64,000 nt of DNA, taken from contig NZ_JACVPX010000001.1 in NCBI RefSeq assembly GCF_018881655.1, positions 310,001 to 374,000 of the forward strand. The letters are read 5' to 3'. Shown here in pieces: positions 54,489-63,453 of the stretch (its first letter is position 1; every line of letters starts with the position of its first letter). The notes beneath the pieces were generated by a model. That model had not been told where the DNA came from, ran no database searches, and saw nothing but the letters and a program-made list of their open reading frames with translations. A program made the translations under genes and the position numbers. The stretch is from Polynucleobacter sp. Tro8-14-1 (lineage in GTDB: Bacteria; Pseudomonadota; Gammaproteobacteria; Burkholderiales; Burkholderiaceae).

Positions 54489-55184
54489 ATGAAGGCATTA
54501 ACTCCAGCAGAGGCAATTACCTCACGTATGTCGGTAAGAGCGTTTACAAAAGAAGGCGTCTCAAAAGAGATCATCCTCAAGTTGCTCGATATCTCTGCGC
54601 GTGCACCATCGGGTACGAATACTCAACCCTGGAAAGCCTATGTTGTTCAGGGGGAAGCACTTAAGAATTTATGCGAAAAGGTATGTGCTGCTTATGACGG
54701 CATTGCACTTAACCCCGAGCTGGCAAAAGAATATCAATCTGCTTATGACTATTACCCTACCAAATGGTTTAGTCCTTATATAGATAGGCGTCGCGAAAAT
54801 GGTTGGGGCTTGTATGGTTTATTAGGAATTACTAAAGGCGATAAAGACAAGATGCATGCTCAGCATCGAAAAAACTTTGAGGCATTTGGCGCTCCCGTTT
54901 GCATCTTCTTCACTATCGACAAGGAGCTTGGCAGAGGTTCGATGCTTGACTATGGAATGTTTTTGCAGAACATGATGGTTGCAGCTAGAGGTGAAGGTTT
55001 GGATACCTGCCCGCAAGCGGCATGGAATGACTATGCCAAGATCATCCTGCCTTGTATTGGTGCGCAAGAGAATGAGATGCTTGTGTGCGGTATGGCACTG
55101 GGTTATGCCGATAAAAGCGAGATTGTGAACACCTTTATTACCCCCAGGGTGAGTGCGGAGGAATTTACTACCTGGATAAAGTAA
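54489..55184 (+). CDS. Nitroreductase-family oxidoreductase
   Basis: A 231-residue FMN-binding nitroreductase. The FMN site is in SRMSVRAFTKEGV and ISARAPSGTNTQPWKAYVVQ. The C-terminal conserved block is MLDYGMFLQNMMVAARGEGL and DTCPQAAW. It follows the OsmC-YcaO gene by 25 bases in the same direction and probably shares its message, although function is not linked. It probably acts on nitroaromatics or related electrophiles with NADPH. A terminator follows about 90 bases later. Confidence 0.88.
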   Translation: MKALTPAEAITSRMSVRAFTKEGVSKEIILKLLDISARAPSGTNTQPWKAYVVQGEALKNLCEKVCAAYDGIALNPELAKEYQSAYDYYPTKWFSPYIDRRRENGWGLYGLLGITKGDKDKMHAQHRKNFEAFGAPVCIFFTIDKELGRGSMLDYGMFLQNMMVAARGEGLDTCPQAAWNDYAKIILPCIGAQENEMLVCGMALGYADKSEIVNTFITPRVSAEEFTTWIK

Positions 55185-55277
55185 AGGAGCCCAACCCTTT
55201 ATTGCTATTGATTTTTGGAAGTTTCTATCTAATGCCCCTAAAAGTTATATGGGAAAAGTAGGGCTGATTGAGTAATA

Positions 55278-55310
55278 AACCCCATTTAAAGCCTTGAAAT
55301 GGGGTTTTAG
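55278..55310 (+). terminator. Terminator after the nitroreductase gene
   Basis: AACCCCATTT/AAATGGGGTT with TTTT following (55278-55310). It separates the nitroreductase from the phasin gene. Confidence 0.8.
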
Positions 55311-55417
55311 AAAATTTATGTTGCTTTGCAACAAAAATATCTTGCTTTTGGAAAATGGGGATCTTAAAATGGTGCATCGCAATAAAAAACCTCATTTACT
55401 TAAAGTTAGGATAAATC

Positions 55418-55990
55418 ATGTTTCAAAACCAATTAAACGACCAACTCGCTTCTGCACAAGCTAAAGCAATCGAAACTGCTAAACATTTGGCACAAGTTGC
55501 TGTTGAGAGCGCTCAAGAATTAGCTGAAATCAACCAAGCTGCCGCTAAAGATGCTTTAGTTGCTGCTCAAGATACAAGCTCACAATTGTTGGCAATCAAG
55601 GACCCACAACAATTGGCTAAATTAGCTCAGCCAGAAGCTGCTCAAGAAGCTGCTAAATATGCTGCTGCATACCAAGCTAAAGTAAACCAAGTAGTTCGCA
55701 ACGGTAACAAAGAAGTTGCTCAAGTAGTTGACGCTTCTATCAATGACGCACGTGCGGATTTGGTTAAGTTTGTTAAAGAAGCTACTAAGACAGCTCCTGC
55801 TGGTTCTGAAGCTTTTGTTTCTGCATTCAAAACTGCATTTGATTCTTCACTCCAACAGTTTGACCAAGTTCGCGCATCTGCAACTGACGCATTTGCTAAC
55901 TTTGAGAAGAGTGTTGATGCTGCTTTGGCAAACATTCAAGGTCAATACGCTGTTGCTAAGCCAGCAGCTAAAAGCCGCAAAGCTGCTTAA
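55418..55990 (+). CDS. phaP: Phasin (PHA granule-associated protein)
   Basis: A 190-residue Ala-, Lys- and Gln-rich helical protein of the phasin family TIGR01841. It has MFQNQLNDQLASAQAKAIET, AQELAEINQAAAKDALVAAQ and a C-terminal AAKSRKAA. Phasins coat polyhydroxyalkanoate granules. The codon use is biased to a few codons (GCT, CAA, AAA), which suggests high expression. AGGAT lies before the ATG, and a strong terminator follows. No PHA synthase gene is near. Confidence 0.9.
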   Translation: MFQNQLNDQLASAQAKAIETAKHLAQVAVESAQELAEINQAAAKDALVAAQDTSSQLLAIKDPQQLAKLAQPEAAQEAAKYAAAYQAKVNQVVRNGNKEVAQVVDASINDARADLVKFVKEATKTAPAGSEAFVSAFKTAFDSSLQQFDQVRASATDAFANFEKSVDAALANIQGQYAVAKPAAKSRKAA

Positions 55991-56018
55991 TTAACTAAAC
56001 AGTTAATTTTGTCGTCAA

Positions 56019-56045
56019 AAAAGCCACCCTCGGGTGGCTTTTACT
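56019..56045. terminator. Bidirectional terminator after phaP
   Basis: AAAAGCCACC/GGTGGCTTTT (56019-56042) with T and A runs on both sides. It lies 29 bases after phaP and just beyond the end of the minus-strand nitroreductase gene. Confidence 0.88.
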
Positions 56046-56064
56046 TTTTCTATGCTTCTACCTA

Positions 56065-56700
56065 TCACTCAATCCAAGTAATAAAGTCTTCCTTGGGTCT
56101 TCTAACTTTTTTCAAGTTAAGCAACCAGTCCTCATCTGCCTTTCTATAGCCTAGCGGCAGCATGACAACACTGCGCAAACCTTTTGCTTTGAGGCCGAGG
56201 ATTTCATCGAGGGCTGCAGCATCAAAGCCTTCCATTGGAGTGGAATCTACTTGTTCGTATGCGGCCGCAATGAGGGCGGTGCCGAGTCCAATATAAGCTT
56301 GCTTTGCAGCATGGGTGTAATTGGTTTCAGCATCTTTTGCGGTGTAACCACTTAGTAGCTTCTGGCGATAGATATCACCAGCTTCGCTTTTGAAGTTGCG
56401 CAGCTTCTCAGTCATATCAAATGATTGATTGATTCGGTCTGCTGTATAGGTATCCCAAGCGGCAAAAACGAGCAAGTGAGAAGAGTCGACTACTTGGGTT
56501 TGATCCCAGGAGATTGCTTTGATCTTTTCACGAATCGCTTTATTGGTAATCACAAGCACTTCATAAGGCTGCAATCCACTAGAGCTGGCAGTTAAACGAA
56601 TAGCCTCCAGTATTTGCTCTACCTTATCCTGCGGTACAGACTTTGTGGAGTCCATTTTCTTGGTGGCATAGCGCCACTGTAATTTGTCAATTAAGCTCAT
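56065..56700 (-). CDS. NAD(P)H-dependent nitroreductase (NfsB-like)
   Basis: A 211-residue nitroreductase of the NfsB/YfkO group (MSLIDKLQWRYATKKMDSTK; LTASSSGLQPYEVLVITN for FMN; MEGFDAAALDEILGLKAKGL near the end). The group reduces nitro compounds, quinones and flavins. Compared with the proteins at 34725 and 54489 it is a distinct subtype, so the window carries three nitroreductase-fold enzymes. It is convergent with phaP and divergent from the DUF1622 gene. Confidence 0.9.
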   Translation of the reverse strand: MSLIDKLQWRYATKKMDSTKSVPQDKVEQILEAIRLTASSSGLQPYEVLVITNKAIREKIKAISWDQTQVVDSSHLLVFAAWDTYTADRINQSFDMTEKLRNFKSEAGDIYRQKLLSGYTAKDAETNYTHAAKQAYIGLGTALIAAAYEQVDSTPMEGFDAAALDEILGLKAKGLRSVVMLPLGYRKADEDWLLNLKKVRRPKEDFITWIE

Positions 56701-56809
56701 TCTGATTTCCTTAGATTTAATCTAGCAATAGATGGCACAGTGTAGTTTATAACGGAGGCTAGTGCTAAACGAGCTAATATGTAGGCATTCAATCTCAAAA
56801 GACTGCAAT

Positions 56810-57166
56810 ATGAATCAAATTGAAATTATTCGAGATGTCAGTGATGTGATGGATGCTCTTGGAGTAGCCGTAGTGTCCATCGGTGTTTTATGGGGCCTCT
56901 TCTGTTTTGCAAAAGGTCTGATTACTCAGACGGCCGATATTGCTTATAAAACCTTTCGCATACAAATCGTGCGCTCGCTTATTCTGGGGCTCGAAGTCTT
57001 AGTTGCAGGTGATGTGATTCGGACGGTAGCCATAAGCCCAACATTGACTAGTGTGGCGGTACTGGGCGCTATCGTTTTGATTCGTTGCTTCTTAAGCTGG
57101 TCCCTGACTTTAGAGATTGATGGCCGCTGGCCGTGGCAAGCGCCTAGACCAGGTCAATCAGAATAA
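56810..57166 (+). CDS. DUF1622 membrane protein
   Basis: A 118-residue protein with three hydrophobic helices (LGVAVVSIGVLWGLFCFAKG; LILGLEVLVAGDVIRTVAI; LTSVAVLGAIVLIRCFLSWS). The DUF1622 signature VRSLILGLEVLVAGDVIRTV is clear. ATG 56810 is preferred to the frame opening at 56762, which lacks a ribosome site and family similarity. Function unknown. A terminator follows at 57190. Confidence 0.82.
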   Translation: MNQIEIIRDVSDVMDALGVAVVSIGVLWGLFCFAKGLITQTADIAYKTFRIQIVRSLILGLEVLVAGDVIRTVAISPTLTSVAVLGAIVLIRCFLSWSLTLEIDGRWPWQAPRPGQSE

Positions 57167-57189
57167 GTCACATTTGTCTTTAAACGAGA

Positions 57190-57218
57190 AAGGGAGTCGA
57201 AAGACTCCCTTTTGTTTT
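57190..57218. terminator. Bidirectional terminator between the DUF1622 gene and ahpF
   Basis: AAAGGGAGTC-GAAA-GACTCCCTTT with T-rich tail on the plus strand and A/T run on the other. It lies 24 bases after the DUF1622 gene and about 20 bases past the ahpF stop, so it can serve both. Confidence 0.88.
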
Positions 57219-57237
57219 GCTGCAGATTAATTGTTGC

Positions 57238-58815
57238 TTACGCAGCAACTACTTCTTCTGGCTCAGTAACCGATGAACGAATGAGGTAATCAAATGCTCC
57301 TAGCGAAGCTTTGGCGCCTTCACCCATGGCAATAATGATTTGCTTGTATGGAACGGTGGTGCAGTCTCCCGCTGCAAATACACCCGGCAAAGAAGTTTCA
57401 CCTTTTGCATCGACGATAACTTCACCGTGCTTGGATAAATCGATGGTGCCTTTAAGCCAATCAGTATTTGGTAACAAGCCGATTTGCACAAAGATGCCTT
57501 CTAGTTCTATAGAGTGCTCGGTATTATTGGTGCGGTCTTCGTAGCGCAAGCCATTAACCTTGCCATTGGCACCCAATACTTCTTTGGTGAGCGCGCTCAT
57601 GATGACGGTTACATTTGGCATGCTAGCCATTTTCTTTTGCAATACCGCATCTGCACGGAGCTTGCTATCAAACTCGATGAGAGTGACATGGCTAACAATG
57701 CCCGCCAAATCAATGGCAGCCTCAACACCGGAATTGCCACCACCAATCACCGCTACACGCTTGCCTTTAAATAAAGGGCCATCACAGTGAGGACAATATG
57801 CAACCCCTTTGCCGCGGTATTCTTGTTCGCCAGGCACATTCATTTCTCTCCAGCGAGCACCAGTGCTGATGATTACGGACTTGCTATTGAGTACTGCGCC
57901 GTTGGCTAATTCCACTTCAAGACCATGAGTCGTTTTGCGCAAAGCATTGGCGCGCTGTAAATTCATAATGTCGACTTCATAGCTCTTCACGTGTTGCTCG
58001 AGTGCTTGAACCAACTTAGGCCCTTCAGTTTCTTTTACGGAAATGAAGTTTTCAATACCCATGGTATCCATGACTTGCCCGCCAAAACGTTCGGCCACAA
58101 TTCCAGTGCGAATACCTTTACGTGCCGCGTAGATTGCAGCAGCAGCACCAGCAGGCCCACCACCAATGACTAAAACGTCAAACGACTCTTTAGCAGAAAG
58201 CTTTGCAGCCTCTTCTTTAGGGGTAGAGGTATCCAGCTTGGCAACAATCTCTTCAACACTCATGCGACCTTGACCAAATACTTCGCCATTGAGAATCACA
58301 GTTGGAACAGCCATGATTTGGTATTGATCTACCAAGCCTTGGTAAAGGGCGCCATCAATCATTTCATGGGTGACGTTTGGATTGAGGGCTGCCATTAAGT
58401 TCAGCGCCTGAACAACGTCAGGGCAGTTATGGCATGACAAAGAGATGAAGGTCTGAAAGCTGAGCTTGCCATCTAATTTAGTAATGCGATCAATCACCTC
58501 TTGCTCTACTTTGGCGGGATAGCCACTGGCCTGCAAAATAGCCAAAATGAAAGAGGTCATCTCGTGACCCATTGGTAGGCCGGCAAAGGTAATGCGAGCA
58601 TCTTGATCAGTCTTGCTCACGGTAAAGCTAGGAATATGCTCACTCTTACCGTCAGTTTTTAAGCTGATCTTGTCAGACTGCTCAGCTACTTCATTTAAGA
58701 GCTCAAGCATCTGCTTAGAGCTGTCGCTGTCATCTAGGCTGGCTACTAGAACGATCGGGCTAACAATCTTTTCAAAATATACCTTTAACTGAGATTTGAT
58801 ATTGGTATCGAGCAT
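57238..58815 (-). CDS. ahpF: Alkyl hydroperoxide reductase subunit F
   Basis: A 525-residue flavoprotein that recycles AhpC with NADH. The N-terminal double thioredoxin fold has the CHNC pair Cys128/Cys131. The FAD/NAD part has [11 protein letters not shown] and the second dithiol Cys341/Cys344 in CPHCDGPLF. These positions match E. coli AhpF. ATG 58815 has CAAGGAA upstream. An in-frame CTG/other start further back to 58875 would run through the hairpins. It lies 100 bases downstream of ahpC on the same strand. Confidence 0.95.
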   Translation of the reverse strand: MLDTNIKSQLKVYFEKIVSPIVLVASLDDSDSSKQMLELLNEVAEQSDKISLKTDGKSEHIPSFTVSKTDQDARITFAGLPMGHEMTSFILAILQASGYPAKVEQEVIDRITKLDGKLSFQTFISLSCHNCPDVVQALNLMAALNPNVTHEMIDGALYQGLVDQYQIMAVPTVILNGEVFGQGRMSVEEIVAKLDTSTPKEEAAKLSAKESFDVLVIGGGPAGAAAAIYAARKGIRTGIVAERFGGQVMDTMGIENFISVKETEGPKLVQALEQHVKSYEVDIMNLQRANALRKTTHGLEVELANGAVLNSKSVIISTGARWREMNVPGEQEYRGKGVAYCPHCDGPLFKGKRVAVIGGGNSGVEAAIDLAGIVSHVTLIEFDSKLRADAVLQKKMASMPNVTVIMSALTKEVLGANGKVNGLRYEDRTNNTEHSIELEGIFVQIGLLPNTDWLKGTIDLSKHGEVIVDAKGETSLPGVFAAGDCTTVPYKQIIIAMGEGAKASLGAFDYLIRSSVTEPEEVVAA

Positions 58816-58843
58816 GATGATTTCCTTGGGTATTTTTTTAGGT

Positions 58844-58900
58844 GAGTCTATTGGGCAGGATCTGGTCCTCTCCAATAGACTCTCTTAAAGAGAGTCTATT
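58844..58900 (-). promoter_or_regulatory. Competing hairpins between ahpC and ahpF
   Basis: Plus-strand segments A (GAGTCTATTGG, 58844-58854), B (CCAATAGACTCTCTT, 58872-58886) and C (AAAGAGAGTCTATT, 58887-58900) are linked: B can pair with A or with C, not with both. In the ahpC-ahpF message, C-B forms first and B-A is the alternative, about 25 bases before the ahpF start. The C-B hairpin can also protect or end ahpC mRNA. There is no T tract after it. Confidence 0.55.
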
Positions 58901-58915
58901 GATTACTGATTTAAC

Positions 58916-59479
58916 TTAGATCTTGCCTACGAGATCCAAAGATGGAGTCAATGTTGCTGCGCCTTCTTTCCACTTAGCTGGGCATACTTCGCCTGGGTGT
59001 GCTGCTGTGTACTGAGCGGCTTTCAACTTACGTAAAGTTTCAGAAACGTCACGAGCGATTTCATTTGAATGAATCTCTGCTGTCTTGATGATGCCTTCTG
59101 GGTTGATGATGAATGTGCCACGCAATGCCAAACCGGCTTCAGGAATATGAACACCGAATGCGTTTGTCAAGGTGTGTGTTGGGTCGCCAACGAGCGGAAA
59201 CTTTGCTTTACCAACAGCAGGAGAAGTCTCGTGCCAAACTTTGTGTGAGAAATGAGTATCGGTTGTTACGATATAAACCTCAGCACCCATTTTTTGGAAT
59301 TCAGCATAGTTCTCAGCTGCATCTTCAATTTCTGTTGGGCAGTTAAAAGTAAATGCTGCAGGCATAAAAATCAGAACTGACCAGTGGCCCTTGAGGGATT
59401 CGTCAGTAACCGTTACAAACTTACCATTATGGAAAGCTTCGGTTTTGAATGGTTGAACTGCGGTATTAATAATGGACAT
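58916..59479 (-). CDS. ahpC: Alkyl hydroperoxide reductase subunit C (peroxiredoxin)
   Basis: A 187-residue typical 2-Cys peroxiredoxin that reduces H2O2 and organic peroxides. The peroxidatic Cys47 is in FTFNCPTEIED and the resolving Cys166 in GEVCPAKW, matching E. coli Cys46/Cys165. The GGLG-like and C-terminal helix regions are of the AhpC/Prx1 type. AGGAGC precedes the ATG. It is followed by ahpF. The 285-base upstream gap is A+T-rich. An OxyR site is likely there, but I see no clear consensus. Confidence 0.96.
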   Translation of the reverse strand: MSIINTAVQPFKTEAFHNGKFVTVTDESLKGHWSVLIFMPAAFTFNCPTEIEDAAENYAEFQKMGAEVYIVTTDTHFSHKVWHETSPAVGKAKFPLVGDPTHTLTNAFGVHIPEAGLALRGTFIINPEGIIKTAEIHSNEIARDVSETLRKLKAAQYTAAHPGEVCPAKWKEGAATLTPSLDLVGKI

Positions 59480-59764
59480 ACTGTGCTCCTAGTGTTGGTT
59501 AATCAATTTTTTTAGTAACTACTACAACTAGAGCAATTTTGAACCTCAGTTGTTTATTTGTCTAATGAATAAATTTGATATTTATGATCGAATTTATAGA
59601 TAATTGATTCTAGGGTCTCCAGCCTGCTTAAAACAAGTTATTTCAAGACTCTTGAAGAAAATGACCATTTTTTATGGGTATTTGAAAGGCTCGGGTGAGC
59701 CTTTGGGCTATAGTGGCCTTAATGCCATTAAAAGCATATTTTTTACTGATTTTGGAGAAATGAC

Positions 59765-60304
59765 ATGAGTTTGACGAAACATGGATTAATAGCCTTATCT
59801 ATTACAGCACTTGCGCTCTTAAGTGCCTGCGTTACTGATGGCAAATACAATCAATTGGACCAGGCGTATAGCCAGCTTCAACAGGCCTACCAAGGTGATG
59901 AGGTGGAAATTCGTCAATTACAGGGCGAATTGCGCATTACTATTCGCGACAAAATTTTGTTTCCAGAGGGTGGCTATCGCTTAAATGCAAAAGCTGAGCA
60001 GGTTTTAGCAAAAATGGCGCCAACACTTTCTGGATTTAAAAATACAAAAGTGGTTGTTCGTGGCTATACAGATAATGTATCGATCGGAGCCGAGCTACGT
60101 AATCAAGGAATTGCTACAAACTTGGACCTCTCTTCAAAGCGTGCGGATAATGTAGTTGACTATCTTATTCGTAAGGGCGTTAGCCAAAGTTTGATTTCTG
60201 CGCAAGGCATGGGTGAATCTAATCCAGTTGCTTCTAATGCAACTCCAGAAGGTCGTGCACAGAATCGTCGTATTGAAATTACCTTGGTTGGACCAGGTAA
60301 TTAA
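59765..60304 (+). CDS. OmpA-family lipoprotein
   Basis: A 179-residue outer-membrane lipoprotein. The lipobox is LLSAC near residue 22. A short coiled-coil (QLDQAYSQLQQAYQGDEVEI) precedes the OmpA peptidoglycan-binding domain (FPEGGYRLNAKAEQVLAKMA; VVRGYTDNVSIG; SSKRADNVVDYLI; ATPEGRAQNRRIEI). Such proteins link the outer membrane to the cell wall. It is alone in its class here. The gene for a secreted-repeat lipoprotein follows 25 bases later. Confidence 0.87.
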   Translation: MSLTKHGLIALSITALALLSACVTDGKYNQLDQAYSQLQQAYQGDEVEIRQLQGELRITIRDKILFPEGGYRLNAKAEQVLAKMAPTLSGFKNTKVVVRGYTDNVSIGAELRNQGIATNLDLSSKRADNVVDYLIRKGVSQSLISAQGMGESNPVASNATPEGRAQNRRIEITLVGPGN

Positions 60305-60329
60305 TTCATAGCCCATATAAGGATAGAGA

Positions 60330-60725
60330 ATGAAACATTTATTAAAGCTTAGCGCAGCAGCAATTGTTGCTATGGCGTTGACAGCATGCGGTACGCCCGA
60401 TATCAAAACATCCTCAGCAGATTTTATAAAGGTGAACAACGGTATTTTGACAAGCAGTTATGGCAAGACCATTTACACCTTTGATAAAGACCAGGCTGGT
60501 TCAGGAAAATCCGAATGTGTGTCAACTTGTGCGAATAATTGGCCCCCAGTTTATGTAGAGCCAGGCATCATGCTCTCAGGAGATTTTTCTTCTATCGCCC
60601 GTAACGATGGTCAAAAGCAGCTAACTTACAAAGGTAAGCCACTGTACTTCTTTGTTAAGGACAAAAATCCTGGCGATAAGACTGGTGATAACGTCAATAA
60701 TGTATGGCATGTTGTAACGCCATAG
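60330..60725 (+). CDS. Secreted-repeat lipoprotein (COG4315-like)
   Basis: A 131-residue lipoprotein with lipobox LTAC (MALTACGTPD). The repeat of unknown function occurs twice: ILTSSYGKTIYTFDKDQAGS with CVSTCANNWPPV, and QLTYKGKPLYFFVKDKNPGD with NNVWHVVTP. The family lies in the envelope. The function is unknown. It shares direction and a 25-base gap with the OmpA-like gene, so they may form one operon. A palindrome follows. Confidence 0.83.
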   Translation: MKHLLKLSAAAIVAMALTACGTPDIKTSSADFIKVNNGILTSSYGKTIYTFDKDQAGSGKSECVSTCANNWPPVYVEPGIMLSGDFSSIARNDGQKQLTYKGKPLYFFVKDKNPGDKTGDNVNNVWHVVTP

Positions 60726-60755
60726 TCTTTCGTTTTTAAATAGATATATGTAATA

Positions 60756-60777
60756 AATGCCACCCTAGGGTGGCATT
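60756..60777 (+). promoter_or_regulatory. Perfect palindrome before the 60785 gene
   Basis: AATGCCACCCT/AGGGTGGCATT is a perfect 22-base palindrome that begins 31 bases after the upstream stop and ends eight bases before the downstream ATG. The right arm holds AGGGTGG, the only candidate ribosome site for that ATG. It may end the upstream message or mask translation of the next gene. No T tract follows. Confidence 0.55.
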
Positions 60778-60784
60778 GCCTTTC

Positions 60785-61588
60785 ATGAAAATACTTTTAT
60801 CACTTCTTATTAGCTTTTTTGTGTCAGCAAGCTATGCTGAGGACTTATTGGTCCCCGTTTCAAAATTTGACAACGACTCTCAGCGGCTAACCAATAGCAA
60901 GGTGTTGGAATTTTGGGGTTATCACAATTACGACGGCAATGATAATTATCAAAATATTCTTAAGCTTCGCTATTACAACCCTTTAGCAGCCGGCGAGTGG
61001 CGTGGACGTATACGTCTGGATACTTCTTACGCCTCAAATTACAACTCTATTTCATCGGCTAATAATTCAGGGCAGTACAGTGCGGGCAACACCATGGTGA
61101 CGGTATGGGGTCAAGATCAAACTTTTCTGAAGCCCTTGGGGGCTTTAGTTGGTGGTCGCGTTGTATTTCCATTTGGCAATAACGGTCAGTGGGCAGTGGG
61201 GCCTCAGTTAGGGTGGTCTTTTTTGCCTGAGGTGGACAGCCTTTTACATGTGACTGATTTCTCGCCCTTATTGCGCTATATGTATGGTTTTGACACCAAA
61301 AATAATAGCCAAGTCATTAATCCTAGCCAACCAGCGTTGGTAAGGAATCTCCAGGTGTTCCCAACTATTGGCTTCCAGCTATCCCCAAACACGATGTTGC
61401 GTTTTTGGGATGAAAACGGCGCAGTCTATAACTCTGCTGGTGGAGGCTGGTTTGTGCCAATGGATGCCATGGTGACACATCGTTTCGCAAGGAACTGGGT
61501 ATTTGCAGTGGGGGCTAGCAAGCAAGTGGTTCAAAGTTATCACCAGTACGACTGGTCTACCTACGCGAAGGTCTCCTATAACTTCTAG
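60785..61588 (+). CDS. Outer-membrane beta-barrel-like protein, unknown function
   Basis: A 267-residue secreted protein with signal peptide ending near SASYAEDLL. The mature part alternates polar and aromatic residues (LEFWGYHNYDGNDNYQNILK; GEWRGRIRLDTSYASNYNS) and ends YDWSTYAKVSYNF, a C-terminal Phe as in barrels. No specific family is certain. It is the first of three envelope-protein genes in a row, each with its own start region. ATG 60785 is used because it directly precedes the signal peptide. Confidence 0.68.
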   Translation: MKILLSLLISFFVSASYAEDLLVPVSKFDNDSQRLTNSKVLEFWGYHNYDGNDNYQNILKLRYYNPLAAGEWRGRIRLDTSYASNYNSISSANNSGQYSAGNTMVTVWGQDQTFLKPLGALVGGRVVFPFGNNGQWAVGPQLGWSFLPEVDSLLHVTDFSPLLRYMYGFDTKNNSQVINPSQPALVRNLQVFPTIGFQLSPNTMLRFWDENGAVYNSAGGGWFVPMDAMVTHRFARNWVFAVGASKQVVQSYHQYDWSTYAKVSYNF

Positions 61589-61685
61589 AGCGCAAGCCTT
61601 TAAGTGTTAGGCCTACAGACTATAATTAGTTCCAAAATTTGTATTAACTATTTCCTCACCAATCTTATATTACATCGGTCCTTTT

Positions 61686-62504
61686 ATGAATAAGAAAATT
61701 CTCCTAGCATTCTTATCAGTGTCTACATTATTTACTTCGATGGGTTTGGCTTATGCGGATGAGGAGCTTACGCCAATTCCTAGGATTTCTAATCAGTGGA
61801 CTGTTGATGTAACGCCTTATGTCTGGCTCCCTAATGTTAGTTCTACACTCAACTACAAAGGTCAATACCTGAATACTGCTGATGCGAACATGAATAACAT
61901 TATTAGCAATCTGAAGTCTGGGGCAATGATTTCTGGAGAGGCGCATTATGGTAGTTGGGGAATGATGGCTGATGTAGTCAGCGCTACCTTGCAAAAGAGC
62001 GGTACTACATCAGTTACTCCGGCGCCTGGTTACAACTTTAGGGTGGCGATGAAACCTACCCTTCAGCAAACCATGTTGACTGGCGCGGCTACATATAACC
62101 TTGTAAACAATAAAGACGCTAATGTTGATGGTTTGTTGGGAGTACGTTGGATTAGTATGACCGCCACGTTGAACCTCGCGCTTGACGGAACAAATTATTC
62201 ATTGAGCGACTCAAAGACTGTAAGTACCGTTGATCCGATTATTGGCTTTAAAGGGCGCTATCGCATCGCAGATTCCACTTGGTACATTCCTTTTTATGCT
62301 GATATCGGCAGCGGAGGTGGAACTACTAATGTTACTTGGCAGGCAATGGCAGGCGTCGGCAAGACTATTGAAAAATGGGTTGATGTCTCCTTGGTTTATC
62401 GCGGCCTCTACTATGACATGAGCAGCTCAAAGACAAACGGTGCAGGTTTACTACAAAAGACGACCTTTCAAGGCCCACAATTATCAGCAACATTTCACTT
62501 CTAA
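61686..62504 (+). CDS. Outer-membrane beta-barrel-like protein, unknown function
   Basis: A 272-residue secreted protein. The signal peptide ends near GLAYADEEL. The mature part (WTVDVTPYVWLPNVSSTLNY; SGEAHYGSWGMMADVVSATL) shows the alternating pattern of barrel strands and ends GPQLSATFHF with terminal Phe. It resembles the generic outer-membrane proteins with GSWSLMADV-like blocks seen in many Proteobacteria. Function is unknown. Its neighbours on both sides are of the same kind. Confidence 0.68.
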   Translation: MNKKILLAFLSVSTLFTSMGLAYADEELTPIPRISNQWTVDVTPYVWLPNVSSTLNYKGQYLNTADANMNNIISNLKSGAMISGEAHYGSWGMMADVVSATLQKSGTTSVTPAPGYNFRVAMKPTLQQTMLTGAATYNLVNNKDANVDGLLGVRWISMTATLNLALDGTNYSLSDSKTVSTVDPIIGFKGRYRIADSTWYIPFYADIGSGGGTTNVTWQAMAGVGKTIEKWVDVSLVYRGLYYDMSSSKTNGAGLLQKTTFQGPQLSATFHF

Positions 62505-62528
62505 TCCTCAATTCATTAGAAATAAAAC

Positions 62529-63410
62529 ATGAACCTCACTCTAAAAATAACAGCTACCTTAGCGGCAGTAGGTGTTTTTGCATCCCCAACTTTTGCCCAA
62601 GAAATTCCTGCCCGTGCGGGTATGGTTGCTGCTGAGAAATCAGGTGCTGTAACTGTTTCTGCCAAGCCGGCCGTGGACAGCGTTGACATTGCTAAGAAAT
62701 TAGCAAATCCAATCGCCAATATGATTTCAGTGCCGCTGCAATACCAATTTAGCCGCGGTGTGGGCCTAAATCAGGGCGGCTCCGAGCAAACTTTATTATT
62801 TCAGCCAGTCATGCCATTCAATTTAGGCGGCGGTGACACATTCATCGTTCGCCCTATTGTTGCGGGTGTTAGAGAAACTAGTGTGCAAACTGCGCCTGGC
62901 CAATCATTTTCTGGATACGGTATTGCTAGCGTAACTCTTGAGTCTTTTTATGCACCCAATACCAACTCCTCTTGGATTTGGGGTATTGGCCCGTATGCGC
63001 AATCACCATCCGGTAATAGCGGTAAGTTTGGCTCACAACAAACTGGTGCCGGCGTGACTGCTGTTGTCCTGAATCGCGAAGGTCCATGGACTTATGGCTT
63101 GCTTGGTTACCAATCCTGGAACGTAGGCGGCAATCCAACTTTTGGCACACAAAATAATTTGTATGGATAGCCTTTTGTTGCTTACACCGATAAACAGGCT
63201 TGGACATATACAGCCAATATGGAAGCGCAATATAACTACGATACGCATCGCACATCAAACCCTCTATATGTAGGCGTTTCCAAATTGGTGGTGATTGATG
63301 GCGTGCCTTTCTCCTTTGGTGCTGGTCCTATGTATTACGTCAGCAATACACCCGGTGGGCCATCTGGTTGGGGTGCGCGTGCTACGGCCACACTAGTTGT
63401 TCTTAAGTAA
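62529..63410 (+). pseudogene. Outer-membrane transporter-like barrel gene with in-frame amber codon
   Basis: The frame has a signal peptide (ends TFAQEIP) and a barrel-like body (DIAKKLANPIANMISVPLQY). It is stopped by TAG at 63168-63170 after NNLYG and then continues in the same frame for 79 more sense codons (PFVAYTDKQAWTYTANMEAQ ... TATLVVLK) to TAA at 63408. Homologues as I remember them read QPF at this place, so a CAG-to-TAG change is likely. A lone 213-residue product would lack the last strands. Sequencing error is possible. Confidence 0.75.
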
Positions 63411-63453
63411 TTTGCTGCAGAGTTTCCCACTTATAAAAGATAGGAAGTTAATC

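Noticed and set aside
58816..58875. Upstream extension of AhpF by 20 residues
   Set aside because: It would translate through the hairpin segments. ATG 58815 has a proper ribosome site and the normal AhpF N-terminus.
59480..59764. OxyR binding site before ahpC
   Set aside because: ATAGATAATTGATTCTAG near 59597 resembles part of an OxyR site, but the four-part spacing is not met, so I do not call it.
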